A stretch of DNA of 64,000 bases. It comes from Myxococcales bacterium. Its GTDB lineage: Bacteria; Myxococcota_A; UBA9042. The stretch covers positions 1 to 64,000 of the forward strand of contig CANLIC010000027.1 in the NCBI GenBank assembly GCA_947491025.1, read 5' to 3'. Both the position numbers and the translations under genes were made by a program. The number at the start of each line of letters is the position of its first letter. Position 1 is the stretch's first letter. The notes under the pieces are model-generated. The model did not search any database. It saw nothing but the letters and a program-made list of their open reading frames with translations, and was not told the origin of the DNA. This document shows, in pieces, positions 37,825 to 46,781 of this stretch.

Positions 37825-40800
37825 ATGACGGTCGCGATCGCCCCGACTGCGGCGCGGATTTGGTGCGCGCGCACCGCGCGGGGCCGCGCCACCGCGTCGC
37901 GCCAACTTGTCTCCGTACTCGCCGCCTGGCCCGTGTGGCTCGTCGCATGTGCCGGTCCCGCCGCGCCGGTCGACGCCGGGACGGCGAGCAGCGACGCCTC
38001 GTCCGATGCCGTTGGCGCCGATCAGACCGCCGGGGAAGACCAGAGCGCGGCCGATCAGGTCGAGCCGGATGGCGGCGAAACCAGCGCGGACGCCGCGTCC
38101 GACTCCGCGGCCGCCGACGGCGCGCAGGAAGACGCTGCGGCGATCGATGCCGGGCCGACCGACACCGCTCCCACAGACGGCTCCGGCGGCCCCGACCCGC
38201 AGTGCTTGCAGCCAGGCGGCGCCACGCCAAAGCCCGACGGCACCCCATGCGACGACGGCCGCGCCTGCACCCTCGGCGACAGCTGCGCCCTTGGCATCTG
38301 CAAGGCGGGCGCCCAGACCTGCGCTTGTGAGCCTGGCCACAAGCCGTGCGCCCAGCCCGGCGCCGGCGACGCCAAGAACCTCTGCCGCGGTCCGGACATC
38401 TGCCTCCCGCAGGGGGCTGGCGCTGCGCAGCCTTTCGCCTGCGTCGCCGACCAGGCCGCGACCAAGGTCTGCGACGCCAGCCTCGATGCGGTTTGCGCCA
38501 AGAACGCCTGTGCCCCCCTCACAGGCGTCTGCAGCGTGACGCAAGTCGAACTGACCAAGGAGATCTGCGACCTGGCGCCTGGGGCAGGCGGCAAGCCCGG
38601 CTGTCGCCGCGAGGTGCTGACAAGCGCCGATCCCCAAAAACTCGGCCTGCCTTGCGACGACGGCCTCGCCTGCAGTGTCGGCGATAGCTGTGCGAGCGGC
38701 GCCTGTACCGCCAAGGACGCCCAAGGCTGCGGCTGCAAGACCAACGCCGACTGCCCCGACAACGACGACCTCTGCGACGGCAAGCCCTACTGTGATCAGT
38801 CCGGCGCGGTCTGGAGCTGCAAGGTCAACCCCGGCACCATCGTCGCCTGCGACTCCAGCGGAGACACCGCCTGTCAGGTCACCGCCTGTGAGCTCAAGAC
38901 CGGCGCTTGCAAGAAGGGGCCAGCGCCCCAAGGCAAGGTCTGCGACGACGGCGCCAAGTGCACGACGGGCGACGCCTGTGGCGCCGACGGCAAGTGCGTG
39001 CCGGGCGCATGGACCTGCTGCAAGAGCGCCGCCGACTGTGCCGGCCTGGAGGACGGAAACCTCTGCAACGGCACACTCTTCTGCAACCTCGCCGACGGCG
39101 AATGTCAGCTCAACCCATCGACGGTCATCCAGTGCCCGAGCGCCGACGACACCGCCTGCAGCAAGTCGTCGTGCATCGCGGCGACCGGCAAGTGCCAGAA
39201 GCAGCCGGTGCCAGACAAGTCGAAGTGCGACGACGGCGACGTCTGCACCGACGGCGACCACTGTCAGATCGGCACCTGCAAGGCCGGCACCGACACCTGC
39301 AAGTGCCAGTCCGATGCCGACTGCAAGGCCAAGGATGACGGCGACCTGTGCAACGGCACGCTTTACTGCAACGCGGTGAGCGGCGCTTGCAAGCCCAATC
39401 CAGCCACCGTTGTCACCTGCCAGACCGTCGATGACACCGCCTGCCGGCGCGCCCAGTGCCAGCCCAAGCTCGGGACCTGCGCCATGGTCGACCTCGGCGC
39501 CAGCACCGCCTGCGACGCCGATGGCACCGCCTGCACCGCCAACGACGCATGCGACGGCAAGGGCGTCTGCAAACCCGGAACCAAGGTCTGCATCTGCCTC
39601 AGCGACGCCGACTGCGGGGCGCAGGACGATGGAGATCTCTGCAATGGCACGCTGTTTTGCGACAAGTCTGGCGCAAAGCCGGCTTGCACCCTGAACCCTG
39701 CCAGCGTCGTCTCCTGCCCGAGCGTCGACAACACGGCCTGCAGCAAGAACCTCTGCAACGCCAAGACCGGCAAGTGCGCCCTCACCGCCCTTCCAGCCGG
39801 CACCGCCTGCAACGATGGCGAACCCTGCACCGGTGACGACGCCTGCGACGGCGGCGCGGTCAGCGGCGGTAAGGGCGTCTGCAAAGGCGGCGCCTCGCTG
39901 TGCGCCTGCAAGGTGGACGTCGACTGCAAGGTCTTCGACGACGGCAACGCCTGCAACGGCACGCCGGTCTGCGCAGCTGGCGGCTGCGTCAACAGCACGA
40001 CGCCCCTGACCTGCGAAGACGGCAACGGGTGCACCCTCGACAGCTGCGACAAGCAGAAGGGCTGCCAACACACGCCGACCACCGCCCCCTGCGACGCCGA
40101 CGACTCCGTCTGCACCGAGAACGACACCTGCGTCGGCAAGGGCGCCTGCAAGGCCGGGCCCTCCAAAGTCTGCGACGACAAGAACGACTGCACCAAAGAC
40201 AGCTGCGACGCCAAGGCCGGCTGCGCCAAGCTTCCCGTGGCCAACGGCCAGTCATGCACCCAGTCCAAGTGGGGCGTCTGCCAGGCCGGGGCCTGCCAGC
40301 CCGGCCTCTGTGCCCACGGCTACGACCCGGTCGAGGTCAGCGTCGCCGGTGGCAAGGCCATCGCTTGCGCCGCCGTTGCGCCGGTCTGGGGCGTGCGGCC
40401 GACGACGCCCAAGCTCGTCTACACGGTGCAAGAGCCCAAGCCGGCTCAGAAGGTCGTGGTCGACAGCCAGACCAAGCTGATGTGGCAGCAGCAGGTCAGC
40501 GCCGCCAAGGTCACCCAGGACGCTGCCATGAACCTCTGCGCTGACGCGAACTACGGCGGCTTTGACGACTGGCGCCTCCCCTCGCGCACCGAGCTGCTGA
40601 CGTTGCTCGACTATGTGGCCGTCAGCGCGCCGCTCATCGACGAAGTCGCCTTTCCTGGCACGCCCAAAGACTGGCACTGGGCAGCGACGCCGTTGAGTGG
40701 CCTGCCCACGCACTTCTGGGACGTGCATTTCGGCACCGGCCAGGCCAACTACTTCGCCGGCAGCGGCCTCAACTATGCGCGCTGCGTGCGCGCGGGCGGC

Positions 40801-41193
40801 GGCTACGATCCGCCTCAGAAGCGGTTCGTGGTCAGCGCTGGCGGCAAGGTCGTCACCGACATCTGGCTGCAGCGCGAGTGGCAGCGCGACGTCGCGCCCT
40901 CGATCTTGAACATCGCTGACGCCATCCCCTACTGCAAAGGGCTCGCCACCGAGGGCAAGACCGGCTGGCGCTTGCCGACGGTCCGCGAGCTGGAGGGGCT
41001 CGTCGATGCGAAGACCCACGGCCCGGCGCTCTCCACGGAGGCCTTCCCCGGCGCCCCCGCCAAGCACACCTGGACCGGCACCTCTCAGCCTGGCGACAAC
41101 ACGATGGATTGGTGGGTGAGCTTCCAGCTCGGCACCGTCGGCGTGACCGGCAATGCGGTGACCAACCAGGTGCGCTGCATCCGCGACCTCTAA
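37825..41193 (+). CDS. Large Cys-rich lipoprotein with two Lcl domains
   Basis: 1122 aa. The ATG at 37825 follows GGGAGG, and the signal peptide ends with Cys42 (WLVAC). An Asp/Ala-rich stalk is followed by about 780 residues of Cys-rich repeats (CDDGxxCTxGDxC and CNGTLFC/CNLADGEC pairs, many starting with DGxLCNGT). The C-terminus contains two Lcl/DUF1566 domains, from about 877 (TKLMWQQQ, FDDWRLPSRTELLTLLDY) and about 1010 (WLQREWQRDV, GWRLPTVRELEGLVDA). Lcl domains occur in C-type-lectin-like adhesins, so a stalked carbohydrate- or surface-binding protein is inferred. Confidence 0.85.
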   Translation: MTVAIAPTAARIWCARTARGRATASRQLVSVLAAWPVWLVACAGPAAPVDAGTASSDASSDAVGADQTAGEDQSAADQVEPDGGETSADAASDSAAADGAQEDAAAIDAGPTDTAPTDGSGGPDPQCLQPGGATPKPDGTPCDDGRACTLGDSCALGICKAGAQTCACEPGHKPCAQPGAGDAKNLCRGPDICLPQGAGAAQPFACVADQAATKVCDASLDAVCAKNACAPLTGVCSVTQVELTKEICDLAPGAGGKPGCRREVLTSADPQKLGLPCDDGLACSVGDSCASGACTAKDAQGCGCKTNADCPDNDDLCDGKPYCDQSGAVWSCKVNPGTIVACDSSGDTACQVTACELKTGACKKGPAPQGKVCDDGAKCTTGDACGADGKCVPGAWTCCKSAADCAGLEDGNLCNGTLFCNLADGECQLNPSTVIQCPSADDTACSKSSCIAATGKCQKQPVPDKSKCDDGDVCTDGDHCQIGTCKAGTDTCKCQSDADCKAKDDGDLCNGTLYCNAVSGACKPNPATVVTCQTVDDTACRRAQCQPKLGTCAMVDLGASTACDADGTACTANDACDGKGVCKPGTKVCICLSDADCGAQDDGDLCNGTLFCDKSGAKPACTLNPASVVSCPSVDNTACSKNLCNAKTGKCALTALPAGTACNDGEPCTGDDACDGGAVSGGKGVCKGGASLCACKVDVDCKVFDDGNACNGTPVCAAGGCVNSTTPLTCEDGNGCTLDSCDKQKGCQHTPTTAPCDADDSVCTENDTCVGKGACKAGPSKVCDDKNDCTKDSCDAKAGCAKLPVANGQSCTQSKWGVCQAGACQPGLCAHGYDPVEVSVAGGKAIACAAVAPVWGVRPTTPKLVYTVQEPKPAQKVVVDSQTKLMWQQQVSAAKVTQDAAMNLCADANYGGFDDWRLPSRTELLTLLDYVAVSAPLIDEVAFPGTPKDWHWAATPLSGLPTHFWDVHFGTGQANYFAGSGLNYARCVRAGGGYDPPQKRFVVSAGGKVVTDIWLQREWQRDVAPSILNIADAIPYCKGLATEGKTGWRLPTVRELEGLVDAKTHGPALSTEAFPGAPAKHTWTGTSQPGDNTMDWWVSFQLGTVGVTGNAVTNQVRCIRDL

Positions 41194-41372
41194 TCGGGCG
41201 GCTGCGGCTCCCTCGTTTTCAGACTCCTCCTGCGGCCGCCTCCATTCCCCCGCAACCCCGACACCGGGCCGATGTGCCTACTCCGTCCGGTACTCGGGAA
41301 GCCCGGCGAGGCGCGACGCTCCCGTCCTGGAAGCCGCCGCCAAAATGTCGGCGCAGGTGATCGCGAATTTCC

Positions 41373-41401
41373 TTGACAAGGGTGTCAGCGGTGACATAAA
41401 T
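41373..41401 (+). promoter_or_regulatory. Sigma70-type promoter of the TetR gene, probably leaderless
   Basis: TTGACA at 41373-41378 is separated by exactly 17 bases from ATAAAT at 41396-41401. The expected transcription start near 41408-41411 coincides with the ATG at 41411, and there is no Shine-Dalgarno, so the mRNA would have no or almost no leader. Confidence 0.75.
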
Positions 41402-41420
41402 GTCATTCACATGGTGAATG
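41383..41420. promoter_or_regulatory. Three overlapping palindromes, probable TetR operator
   Basis: TGTCA-N4-TGACA at 41383-41396, TGACAT-AA-ATGTCA at 41392-41405 and CATTCAC-ATG-GTGAATG at 41404-41420. The first two share a half-site and cover the -10 box. The third spans the start codon. TetR regulators usually bind such sites in their own promoter, so autoregulation is the natural reading. Confidence 0.7.
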
Positions 41421-42277
41421 CAAGTCGCGGATCGCCGGCAACACGGCGGCATCAAAAGAAAGAGGCTGAGATCATCAAGACCGCTGCGGGCCTTGTCGAG
41501 CGCAGCGGCATCGACTCTCTGACCACATCAGCGCTGGCCGACGCGGTCGATCTGTCGCCTGCCGCGCTCTATCGGTACTTCCCGGCCAAGGAGGCGATCG
41601 TCGCCGCGCTGGTCGCCGACCTCCTGGCCGGTCTCGAGGACCGCTACCAGCGACTGCAGGCCGCGCTGGGCCTCGGGCCGGCCCAGCCGCGCGCGTTGGC
41701 GTCGTTGCTCTTGGCGGCCCGTTGTGCGGGCGAATTGGCGGCCTTGCGGCCCCGGCGCTTCGAGCTGCTGCGCTGGGTGGCCGCCGGTCCCTTTGCCCTC
41801 GACGCCGAACCCTCGCGCGAGCCGGTCAGGCTGCACCTGATGTCGCTGCTCGGACTCTGCGCCCAGGGCCTCGAAGCGGCGCGTCGCTGCGGCGCCCTGG
41901 CGCCCGAAGATGACCCTGGAGTGCCCGACGAGCCATCGCTTGCCGAGGAGGAGGATATCGACCTCCTCCGGGCCTGGCAGTGGGCTTTTGCCTTGCACGG
42001 CCTGCTCAGCAGCGCATCAGTCGCCGCCCGCCTCGGCCGTCCCTTTGCGCCGGAGGCCCAGGCGCTGGCGCTCGCGCGCACCCTGCTGCTTGGCCACGGC
42101 GCGCCGGCCGGTGCGCTCGCCAGCGCTGAGCGCCTCGCCGCAGCCGCCCAACGCAGCCTGGGGCCGATCTCGGCGGAGCCCGTCGGCGATGTCACGCCAC
42201 CGCCACCAGCGCCGCCGCCGCGACCGGGCCACGCGGGGCCAGGCACCGGCGGCGAGGGTGGCGGTCGCCGACGCTGA
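41411..42277 (+). CDS. TetR-family transcriptional regulator
   Basis: 288 aa from the ATG at 41411; an in-frame ATG at 41345 lies upstream of the promoter and is rejected. The N-terminal TetR helix-turn-helix is clear (IIKTAAGLVERSGIDSLTTS, DLSPAALYRYFPAKEAIVAAL). The ligand-binding half is Ala/Leu-rich and helical. A Pro/Gly-rich tail (PPPPAPPPRPGHAGPGTGG) makes it longer than the usual 200 aa. The ligand is unknown. Likely targets are itself and perhaps the downstream lipoprotein/di-heme pair 180 bases away. Confidence 0.88.
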   Translation: MVNASRGSPATRRHQKKEAEIIKTAAGLVERSGIDSLTTSALADAVDLSPAALYRYFPAKEAIVAALVADLLAGLEDRYQRLQAALGLGPAQPRALASLLLAARCAGELAALRPRRFELLRWVAAGPFALDAEPSREPVRLHLMSLLGLCAQGLEAARRCGALAPEDDPGVPDEPSLAEEEDIDLLRAWQWAFALHGLLSSASVAARLGRPFAPEAQALALARTLLLGHGAPAGALASAERLAAAAQRSLGPISAEPVGDVTPPPPAPPPRPGHAGPGTGGEGGGRRR

Positions 42278-42457
42278 GGGTGCCACGGCGCCGCGGGGCG
42301 GGATGCCCCGTTGCGCCTGAAGGACGGGAGGGGGCAGACGGCCCGAAGGGCTGGCGCTAGGATGAGCGGGCGCACGGCGCGACGCCGCGGCACGTAGCGC
42401 CGACCCCGCCGGCCGTTGGGTCTATCCATCTCGGCGAACGCAAGCAAGGCGAAAGCG

Positions 42458-45445
42458 ATGCAATCGACCCAGCAAGCGGTGAATCTCTTGTCTAGGGCCT
42501 TCGCAACTTTGGCCCTGCCGTGGGCGCTCGCGGCCGCCGTGCTCGGCTGCAGTGAGGCTGTTCAGGCCGGCTCCAGCGCTGAGCTTGACCTGCCCTTCGG
42601 GGACGGCGGCGGCCTCTTCGAAGGCACGGACGCGGCCGGTGCAGCGGACTCAACCGGCGATGGCGGCGACGTCGACCCCGCCGGCAGCGACGCGACGGCC
42701 AGCTGCCCGGGCCGCGCCTATTGTCCGTGCCAGAGCAACGCCGATTGCGACGGGGACTTCTGCATCGAGAGCCCGAACGGCAAGGTCTGCGCCAGCGTCT
42801 GCGTCCAGACCTGCAAAGATGGCTGGGCCTGCAACACCGTGCAATCCCCGGGCGGCGATCTCGTCTCGGTCTGCACCTCGCGTTGGGGCCGGCTCTGCGA
42901 CCCCTGCGCCACCGCCAACGACTGCAAAGCCCTCGGCGTGCAAGGCGCGCTCTGCCTCGACCTCGGCGCCGACGGCGGCTTCTGCGGCGCGCCCTGCCAG
43001 ACCGATGGCGATTGCCCCATCACCCACCGCTGCCAACCCATGGCCGGCAAGGGCGGCGGCCAGGCCAAGCAGTGCGCTCCGGCCGCCATCCCAGGCAACG
43101 ACGACGCCGCGGCGGGTTGCAGCTGTAGCCAGCGCGCCGTGGAAGAGGGCCTGCAGACCAGCTGCAGCGTCGACGTCATCGGCGCTGGCGGCGCGGTGGT
43201 CGGCACCTGCCATGGCGTCCGCGCCTGCGCTGCTGCCGGCCTCTCCAGCTGCCAGGCGCCGCCCGGCACCGCCGAGACCTGCAACGGCCTCGATGACGAC
43301 TGCGACGGCAAGACCGACGACCTGGCCTGCGACGATCTCAACCCGTGCACCAGCGACCTGTGCAAGCCGGGCGCCGGGGGCAGCGACAAGGGCTGCAGCC
43401 ACGTCCAGGGGGCCTTCCCCTGCGACGCAGACCTCAACGCCTGCACCGAGGGAGACGCCTGCAAGGACGGCACCTGCACGCCGGGCAGCGCCAAGGTCTG
43501 CGACGACAGCAACCCGTGCACGCTCGACACCTGCGACCCCGCGGCCGGTTGCAAGCAGCTGCCCGACGAGAACAAGCCGTGCAGCGACGAGAACCCCTGC
43601 ACCGTCGGCGACCTCTGCAAAGGCGGCCAGTGCGCGCCCGGTGTCCCGAAGGCCTGCAGCGGCGACAACGCCTGCAACCTCGCAGCCTGCAACGCCGCCA
43701 CCGGTAGCTGCGGCCTGCAGCCCAAGCCGACGGGCACCGCCTGCGACGACGGCAGCGCCTGCACCACCGGCGACGCCTGCAGCGGTGGGGCGTGTGTCGG
43801 CACCGCTGGCCCGTGCGACGACGGCGATCCCTGCACCACGGGAGACGCCTGCGTTCAGGGCGTCTGCCAGGGGTCGGCCATCGGCGCCGGCTGCGATGAT
43901 GGCAACGCCTGCACGCAAGACGGCTGCGACCCCATCACCAAGGCCTGCAAGCACACGCCCAACGCCGCCGCTTGCGACGATGGCAATGCGTGCACGGCTG
44001 GCGATGTTTGCTCCGGGGGCGGCTGCAAGCCGGGTCCGGCGGCTTGCACGCTCGGTCAACCCTGCAAGAGCGCGGGGGATTGCAAAGATGGGGCCTGTCA
44101 GGGAGGCGTCTGCCAGAAGTCGGTGCAGTGCCGGCCGATCGGCAAGCCGGCCAGCCCCACCCTCGGCAAGCTCAGCCTCGGCAGCGGCGCCGTCATCGAC
44201 ACCACCGCCGGCACCATCACCCTCGGCGACCAGACGCTCGTGGCGGCTGGGGCGGCAGGGGTCGAGCTCCACGACCAGGGTGGCGGGTCGCCAAAGCTGC
44301 GCGTCTTTCACGTCGAGAGCTTCACCATCCCGCTCAACGCGACGGTGAAAGTGCAGGGCGCCCACGGCCTGGTCATCGCTGCGACCAGCGGCATCAACAT
44401 CAGCGGCACCTTGGTGGCCAAAGGCTCCGCGGGCGCAGGAGGTCAAGTCAACGCCGGAGGCACGCCGGGCGTGGCCGGACCCGGTGGCGGCGCTGGCGGC
44501 GGGTTCACCAGTGGACCGGGTTGCACGCCAGGCAATGGCGACGGCAAGGGCCCGGGCGGCGGTGTGCGTGGCGCGTGCGGCGGTCCGGGCAGCAAGGGCG
44601 GCGAAGGGGTCGGTGGCCCAGGCGGCGGCGGTGGCGGCGGCGGTTGCGGCGGGACGGGCGGCCCCGGCGGCAGCCACGCCGAGCCCGGCGAATCGGGCTA
44701 CGGCGGCGAGGCAGGCGGCCCGGCCAGCAAGGGCCACGGCGGCGCGATGGGACCCGGCGGCAGCGCTGGTGGCCATTGCAGCTCCAACGCCGGGACGACG
44801 AGCCCCTCACCCCCCTACGGCGACGACGCCGTCACCGCGCTCTTTGGGGGCTCGGGCGGCGGCGCCGGTGGCATGGGCGGCTTTGCCGGATTTGGAGGTA
44901 CCGCCAAGGGCAACGACGCCAGCGCTGCCGGCGGGACGCCCGGCTTTTCCGGCGGCTCGGGTGGTGGCGGCGGTGGCGGCGGTGTGGTCGCGCTCTGCGG
45001 CGGCGGAGAGGTCTACATCAGCGGGGTTGTCGACGTCTCGGGCGGCAGTGGCGGCATCGGCGGCAGCTCGGGCGGCGCCGGCACCGGCGGTATGGCCTCG
45101 GTCATCGCCAAGCAGGCCTGCGGCGGCGGCGGCGGCAGCGGTCGCTCCGGCGGCGGCGGCGGCGGCGGCGGTGGGGCCGGCGGCACCATCTTCGTTTCCG
45201 CGGCGAAGGTCGTGACCAGCGCCGGCACCCTCACCGCGGCGGGCGGCCAGGGCCTCTCGGGCGGCTATGCCTTCGACGGCGGCGGCGGCGGCAGCGGCAA
45301 GAACGGCGGGCTCAGCGGTGGCGCGGGCGGCGCAGGCGGAAAGGGCGGCAACAGTGGCAAGGGCAGCGCCGGTCGGATCCGCGTCGAGGCGGGCGATGCC
45401 CAACTGGGGGTCGTCGTGGGCAAACTCAGCCAAGGAGCGCCATGA
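42458..45445 (+). CDS. Cys-rich and Gly-rich lipoprotein
   Basis: 995 aa. The ATG at 42458 begins a lipoprotein signal with Cys31 (AAAVLGC). An Asp/Gly stalk leads into Cys-rich units, one CDGKTDD motif and roughly ten DGNxCTxGDxC repeats, to about residue 560. After a short beta segment (ATVKVQGAHGLVIAATSGIN), residues about 655-975 are extremely Gly-rich (runs such as GGGGGGGGAGG) with interspersed hydrophobic strands, suggesting a Gly-rich beta-helix-like or fibrous region. The stop codon overlaps the ATG of the di-heme oxidoreductase (ATGA), so the two are translationally coupled. Confidence 0.8.
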   Translation: MQSTQQAVNLLSRAFATLALPWALAAAVLGCSEAVQAGSSAELDLPFGDGGGLFEGTDAAGAADSTGDGGDVDPAGSDATASCPGRAYCPCQSNADCDGDFCIESPNGKVCASVCVQTCKDGWACNTVQSPGGDLVSVCTSRWGRLCDPCATANDCKALGVQGALCLDLGADGGFCGAPCQTDGDCPITHRCQPMAGKGGGQAKQCAPAAIPGNDDAAAGCSCSQRAVEEGLQTSCSVDVIGAGGAVVGTCHGVRACAAAGLSSCQAPPGTAETCNGLDDDCDGKTDDLACDDLNPCTSDLCKPGAGGSDKGCSHVQGAFPCDADLNACTEGDACKDGTCTPGSAKVCDDSNPCTLDTCDPAAGCKQLPDENKPCSDENPCTVGDLCKGGQCAPGVPKACSGDNACNLAACNAATGSCGLQPKPTGTACDDGSACTTGDACSGGACVGTAGPCDDGDPCTTGDACVQGVCQGSAIGAGCDDGNACTQDGCDPITKACKHTPNAAACDDGNACTAGDVCSGGGCKPGPAACTLGQPCKSAGDCKDGACQGGVCQKSVQCRPIGKPASPTLGKLSLGSGAVIDTTAGTITLGDQTLVAAGAAGVELHDQGGGSPKLRVFHVESFTIPLNATVKVQGAHGLVIAATSGINISGTLVAKGSAGAGGQVNAGGTPGVAGPGGGAGGGFTSGPGCTPGNGDGKGPGGGVRGACGGPGSKGGEGVGGPGGGGGGGGCGGTGGPGGSHAEPGESGYGGEAGGPASKGHGGAMGPGGSAGGHCSSNAGTTSPSPPYGDDAVTALFGGSGGGAGGMGGFAGFGGTAKGNDASAAGGTPGFSGGSGGGGGGGGVVALCGGGEVYISGVVDVSGGSGGIGGSSGGAGTGGMASVIAKQACGGGGGSGRSGGGGGGGGGAGGTIFVSAAKVVTSAGTLTAAGGQGLSGGYAFDGGGGGSGKNGGLSGGAGGAGGKGGNSGKGSAGRIRVEAGDAQLGVVVGKLSQGAP

Positions 45446-46731
45446 ACCCTGCACCTCGTCGCGCGACCGGGGCGCACGTTGAAGTTGGCATGTTGGCCCT
45501 CGCGTTGCTGCTGGCCGGCGCACCGGCCCGGGCGACGTCGCCCGTGCCCGCTGCGGCGGAGGGCCCCGGTGCTGCCGCGCTCCCAGGCTACGACCCGGCC
45601 GGCGATCCCCGCGAGCGGCCGCAGCCCGGGGGCGACGGGCTCCAGAAGGCCCTGGAAGCACTCGGCGTGGATGATCTCGCGGTCGGCCTCGCCGCGTTCT
45701 ACGCTTTGCCCGCGCCCGGCGAGCCCGGCGCGCCTCTCGGCACGTTGACACCGCGCCAGCTGCTCGCATTCGCCGCGGGACAGGTCGAGTTTGCGCGCCA
45801 TTTCACGACGGCGCAGGGCCTCGGACCGCACTTCAACGAGCCCTCCTGCGGCAGCTGCCACGCGCTCCCGGCCCTCGGCGGCGTCGGCAGCCGACCCGAG
45901 CACGTCATCCATGTCCATGAGCCCAACGACCTGCCAGGCGAGACGGTGGGGCTCCGGCGGCAGACCTTTGGCGCCACGCCGCCCGAACGGGCAGGGCCCC
46001 GGCGCGGCCGCCGGCGCACGCCGCCGCTTTTTGGCCTCGGACTGCTCGATGCGCTTCCCGAGGAGGCCATCGCTGCCAACGCCGACCCGGGCGACAGCGA
46101 TGGCGACGGGATCGCCGGCGTGGTCAATCGCAAGGGGCGGGGCTCGGTGCTTCGGCCGGCCCGCTTTGGCGCCAAATGCCACGAGTGGAACCTGTGGCGC
46201 TTCATCGGCGGCGCCATGCGCGACGAGATGGGCCTGACCAACACGGCCGCCGCCGGCGCACAAGCCGACAGCGACGCCGCCGCGGACCCCGAGGTCGACG
46301 CCGCCACCATGCGCCGCATCGACGCCTTCGTCCGCGGTCTGGCACCGCTGGCACCTCGGGCGCCGACCGACCGCCGCGACCGCGAGGCGTTGGCCAAGGG
46401 CAAGGCGCTCTTCTCCGCCATCGGCTGCGTCGGCTGCCATCGCGACGCGCTTGGCGGCGTTCAGGGCGTCTACAGCGACCTGCTACTGCACGACCTCGGC
46501 CCCGGCCTCGACGCCGGCCTGGACGATGGTCCCGCCAAAGCGCGTTTCTGGCGTACAGCGCCGCTCTGGGGTCTGCGGCACCGACCGCGCCTGCTCCACG
46601 ACGAAAGGGCGACCGACCCTGCGGCGGCGGTCGGTTGGCACGATGGCGAGGCGGCGAAGCCCAAGGCCCGCTTCTTGGCCTTGCCCGAGCGCGAGCGCCG
46701 GACCCTGCTCACCTTCTTGTCTTCCCTGTAG
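45442..46731 (+). CDS. Di-heme oxidoreductase (DUF1111/DHOR-like)
   Basis: 429 aa exported c-type cytochrome. AAGGAG precedes the ATG. The signal peptide is MLALALLLAGAPARA. Two heme-attachment motifs are present: C136GSCH140 after FNEPS, and C329VGCH333. DUF1111-type landmarks are present: GLGLLDALP, DGIAGVVNRKG, FRTpPLWG-like FWRTAPLWGLRH, LLHDERATDPAAAVGWHDGEA. The usual GRFGWKA is altered to ARFGAKCHEW. Such proteins are periplasmic or outer-membrane electron-transfer enzymes related to MauG and cytochrome c peroxidases. Coupling to the Gly-rich lipoprotein suggests that it modifies or is displayed by its partner. Confidence 0.9.
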   Translation: MNPAPRRATGAHVEVGMLALALLLAGAPARATSPVPAAAEGPGAAALPGYDPAGDPRERPQPGGDGLQKALEALGVDDLAVGLAAFYALPAPGEPGAPLGTLTPRQLLAFAAGQVEFARHFTTAQGLGPHFNEPSCGSCHALPALGGVGSRPEHVIHVHEPNDLPGETVGLRRQTFGATPPERAGPRRGRRRTPPLFGLGLLDALPEEAIAANADPGDSDGDGIAGVVNRKGRGSVLRPARFGAKCHEWNLWRFIGGAMRDEMGLTNTAAAGAQADSDAAADPEVDAATMRRIDAFVRGLAPLAPRAPTDRRDREALAKGKALFSAIGCVGCHRDALGGVQGVYSDLLLHDLGPGLDAGLDDGPAKARFWRTAPLWGLRHRPRLLHDERATDPAAAVGWHDGEAAKPKARFLALPERERRTLLTFLSSL

Positions 46732-46781
46732 CGAACGAAGGGCCTGACTTTGCCCCGAACGCCATTCGGTGTCGCCCGGCT

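Noticed and set aside
42650..44776. 708-aa minus-strand frame
   Set aside because: Shadow of the Cys-rich lipoprotein repeats; its regular Ala/Val repeats mirror the coding strand.
43972..45441. In-frame upstream extension of the di-heme oxidoreductase
   Set aside because: It overlaps the Gly-rich coding region and is arginine-rich; the ATG at 45442 has AAGGAG and a signal peptide.
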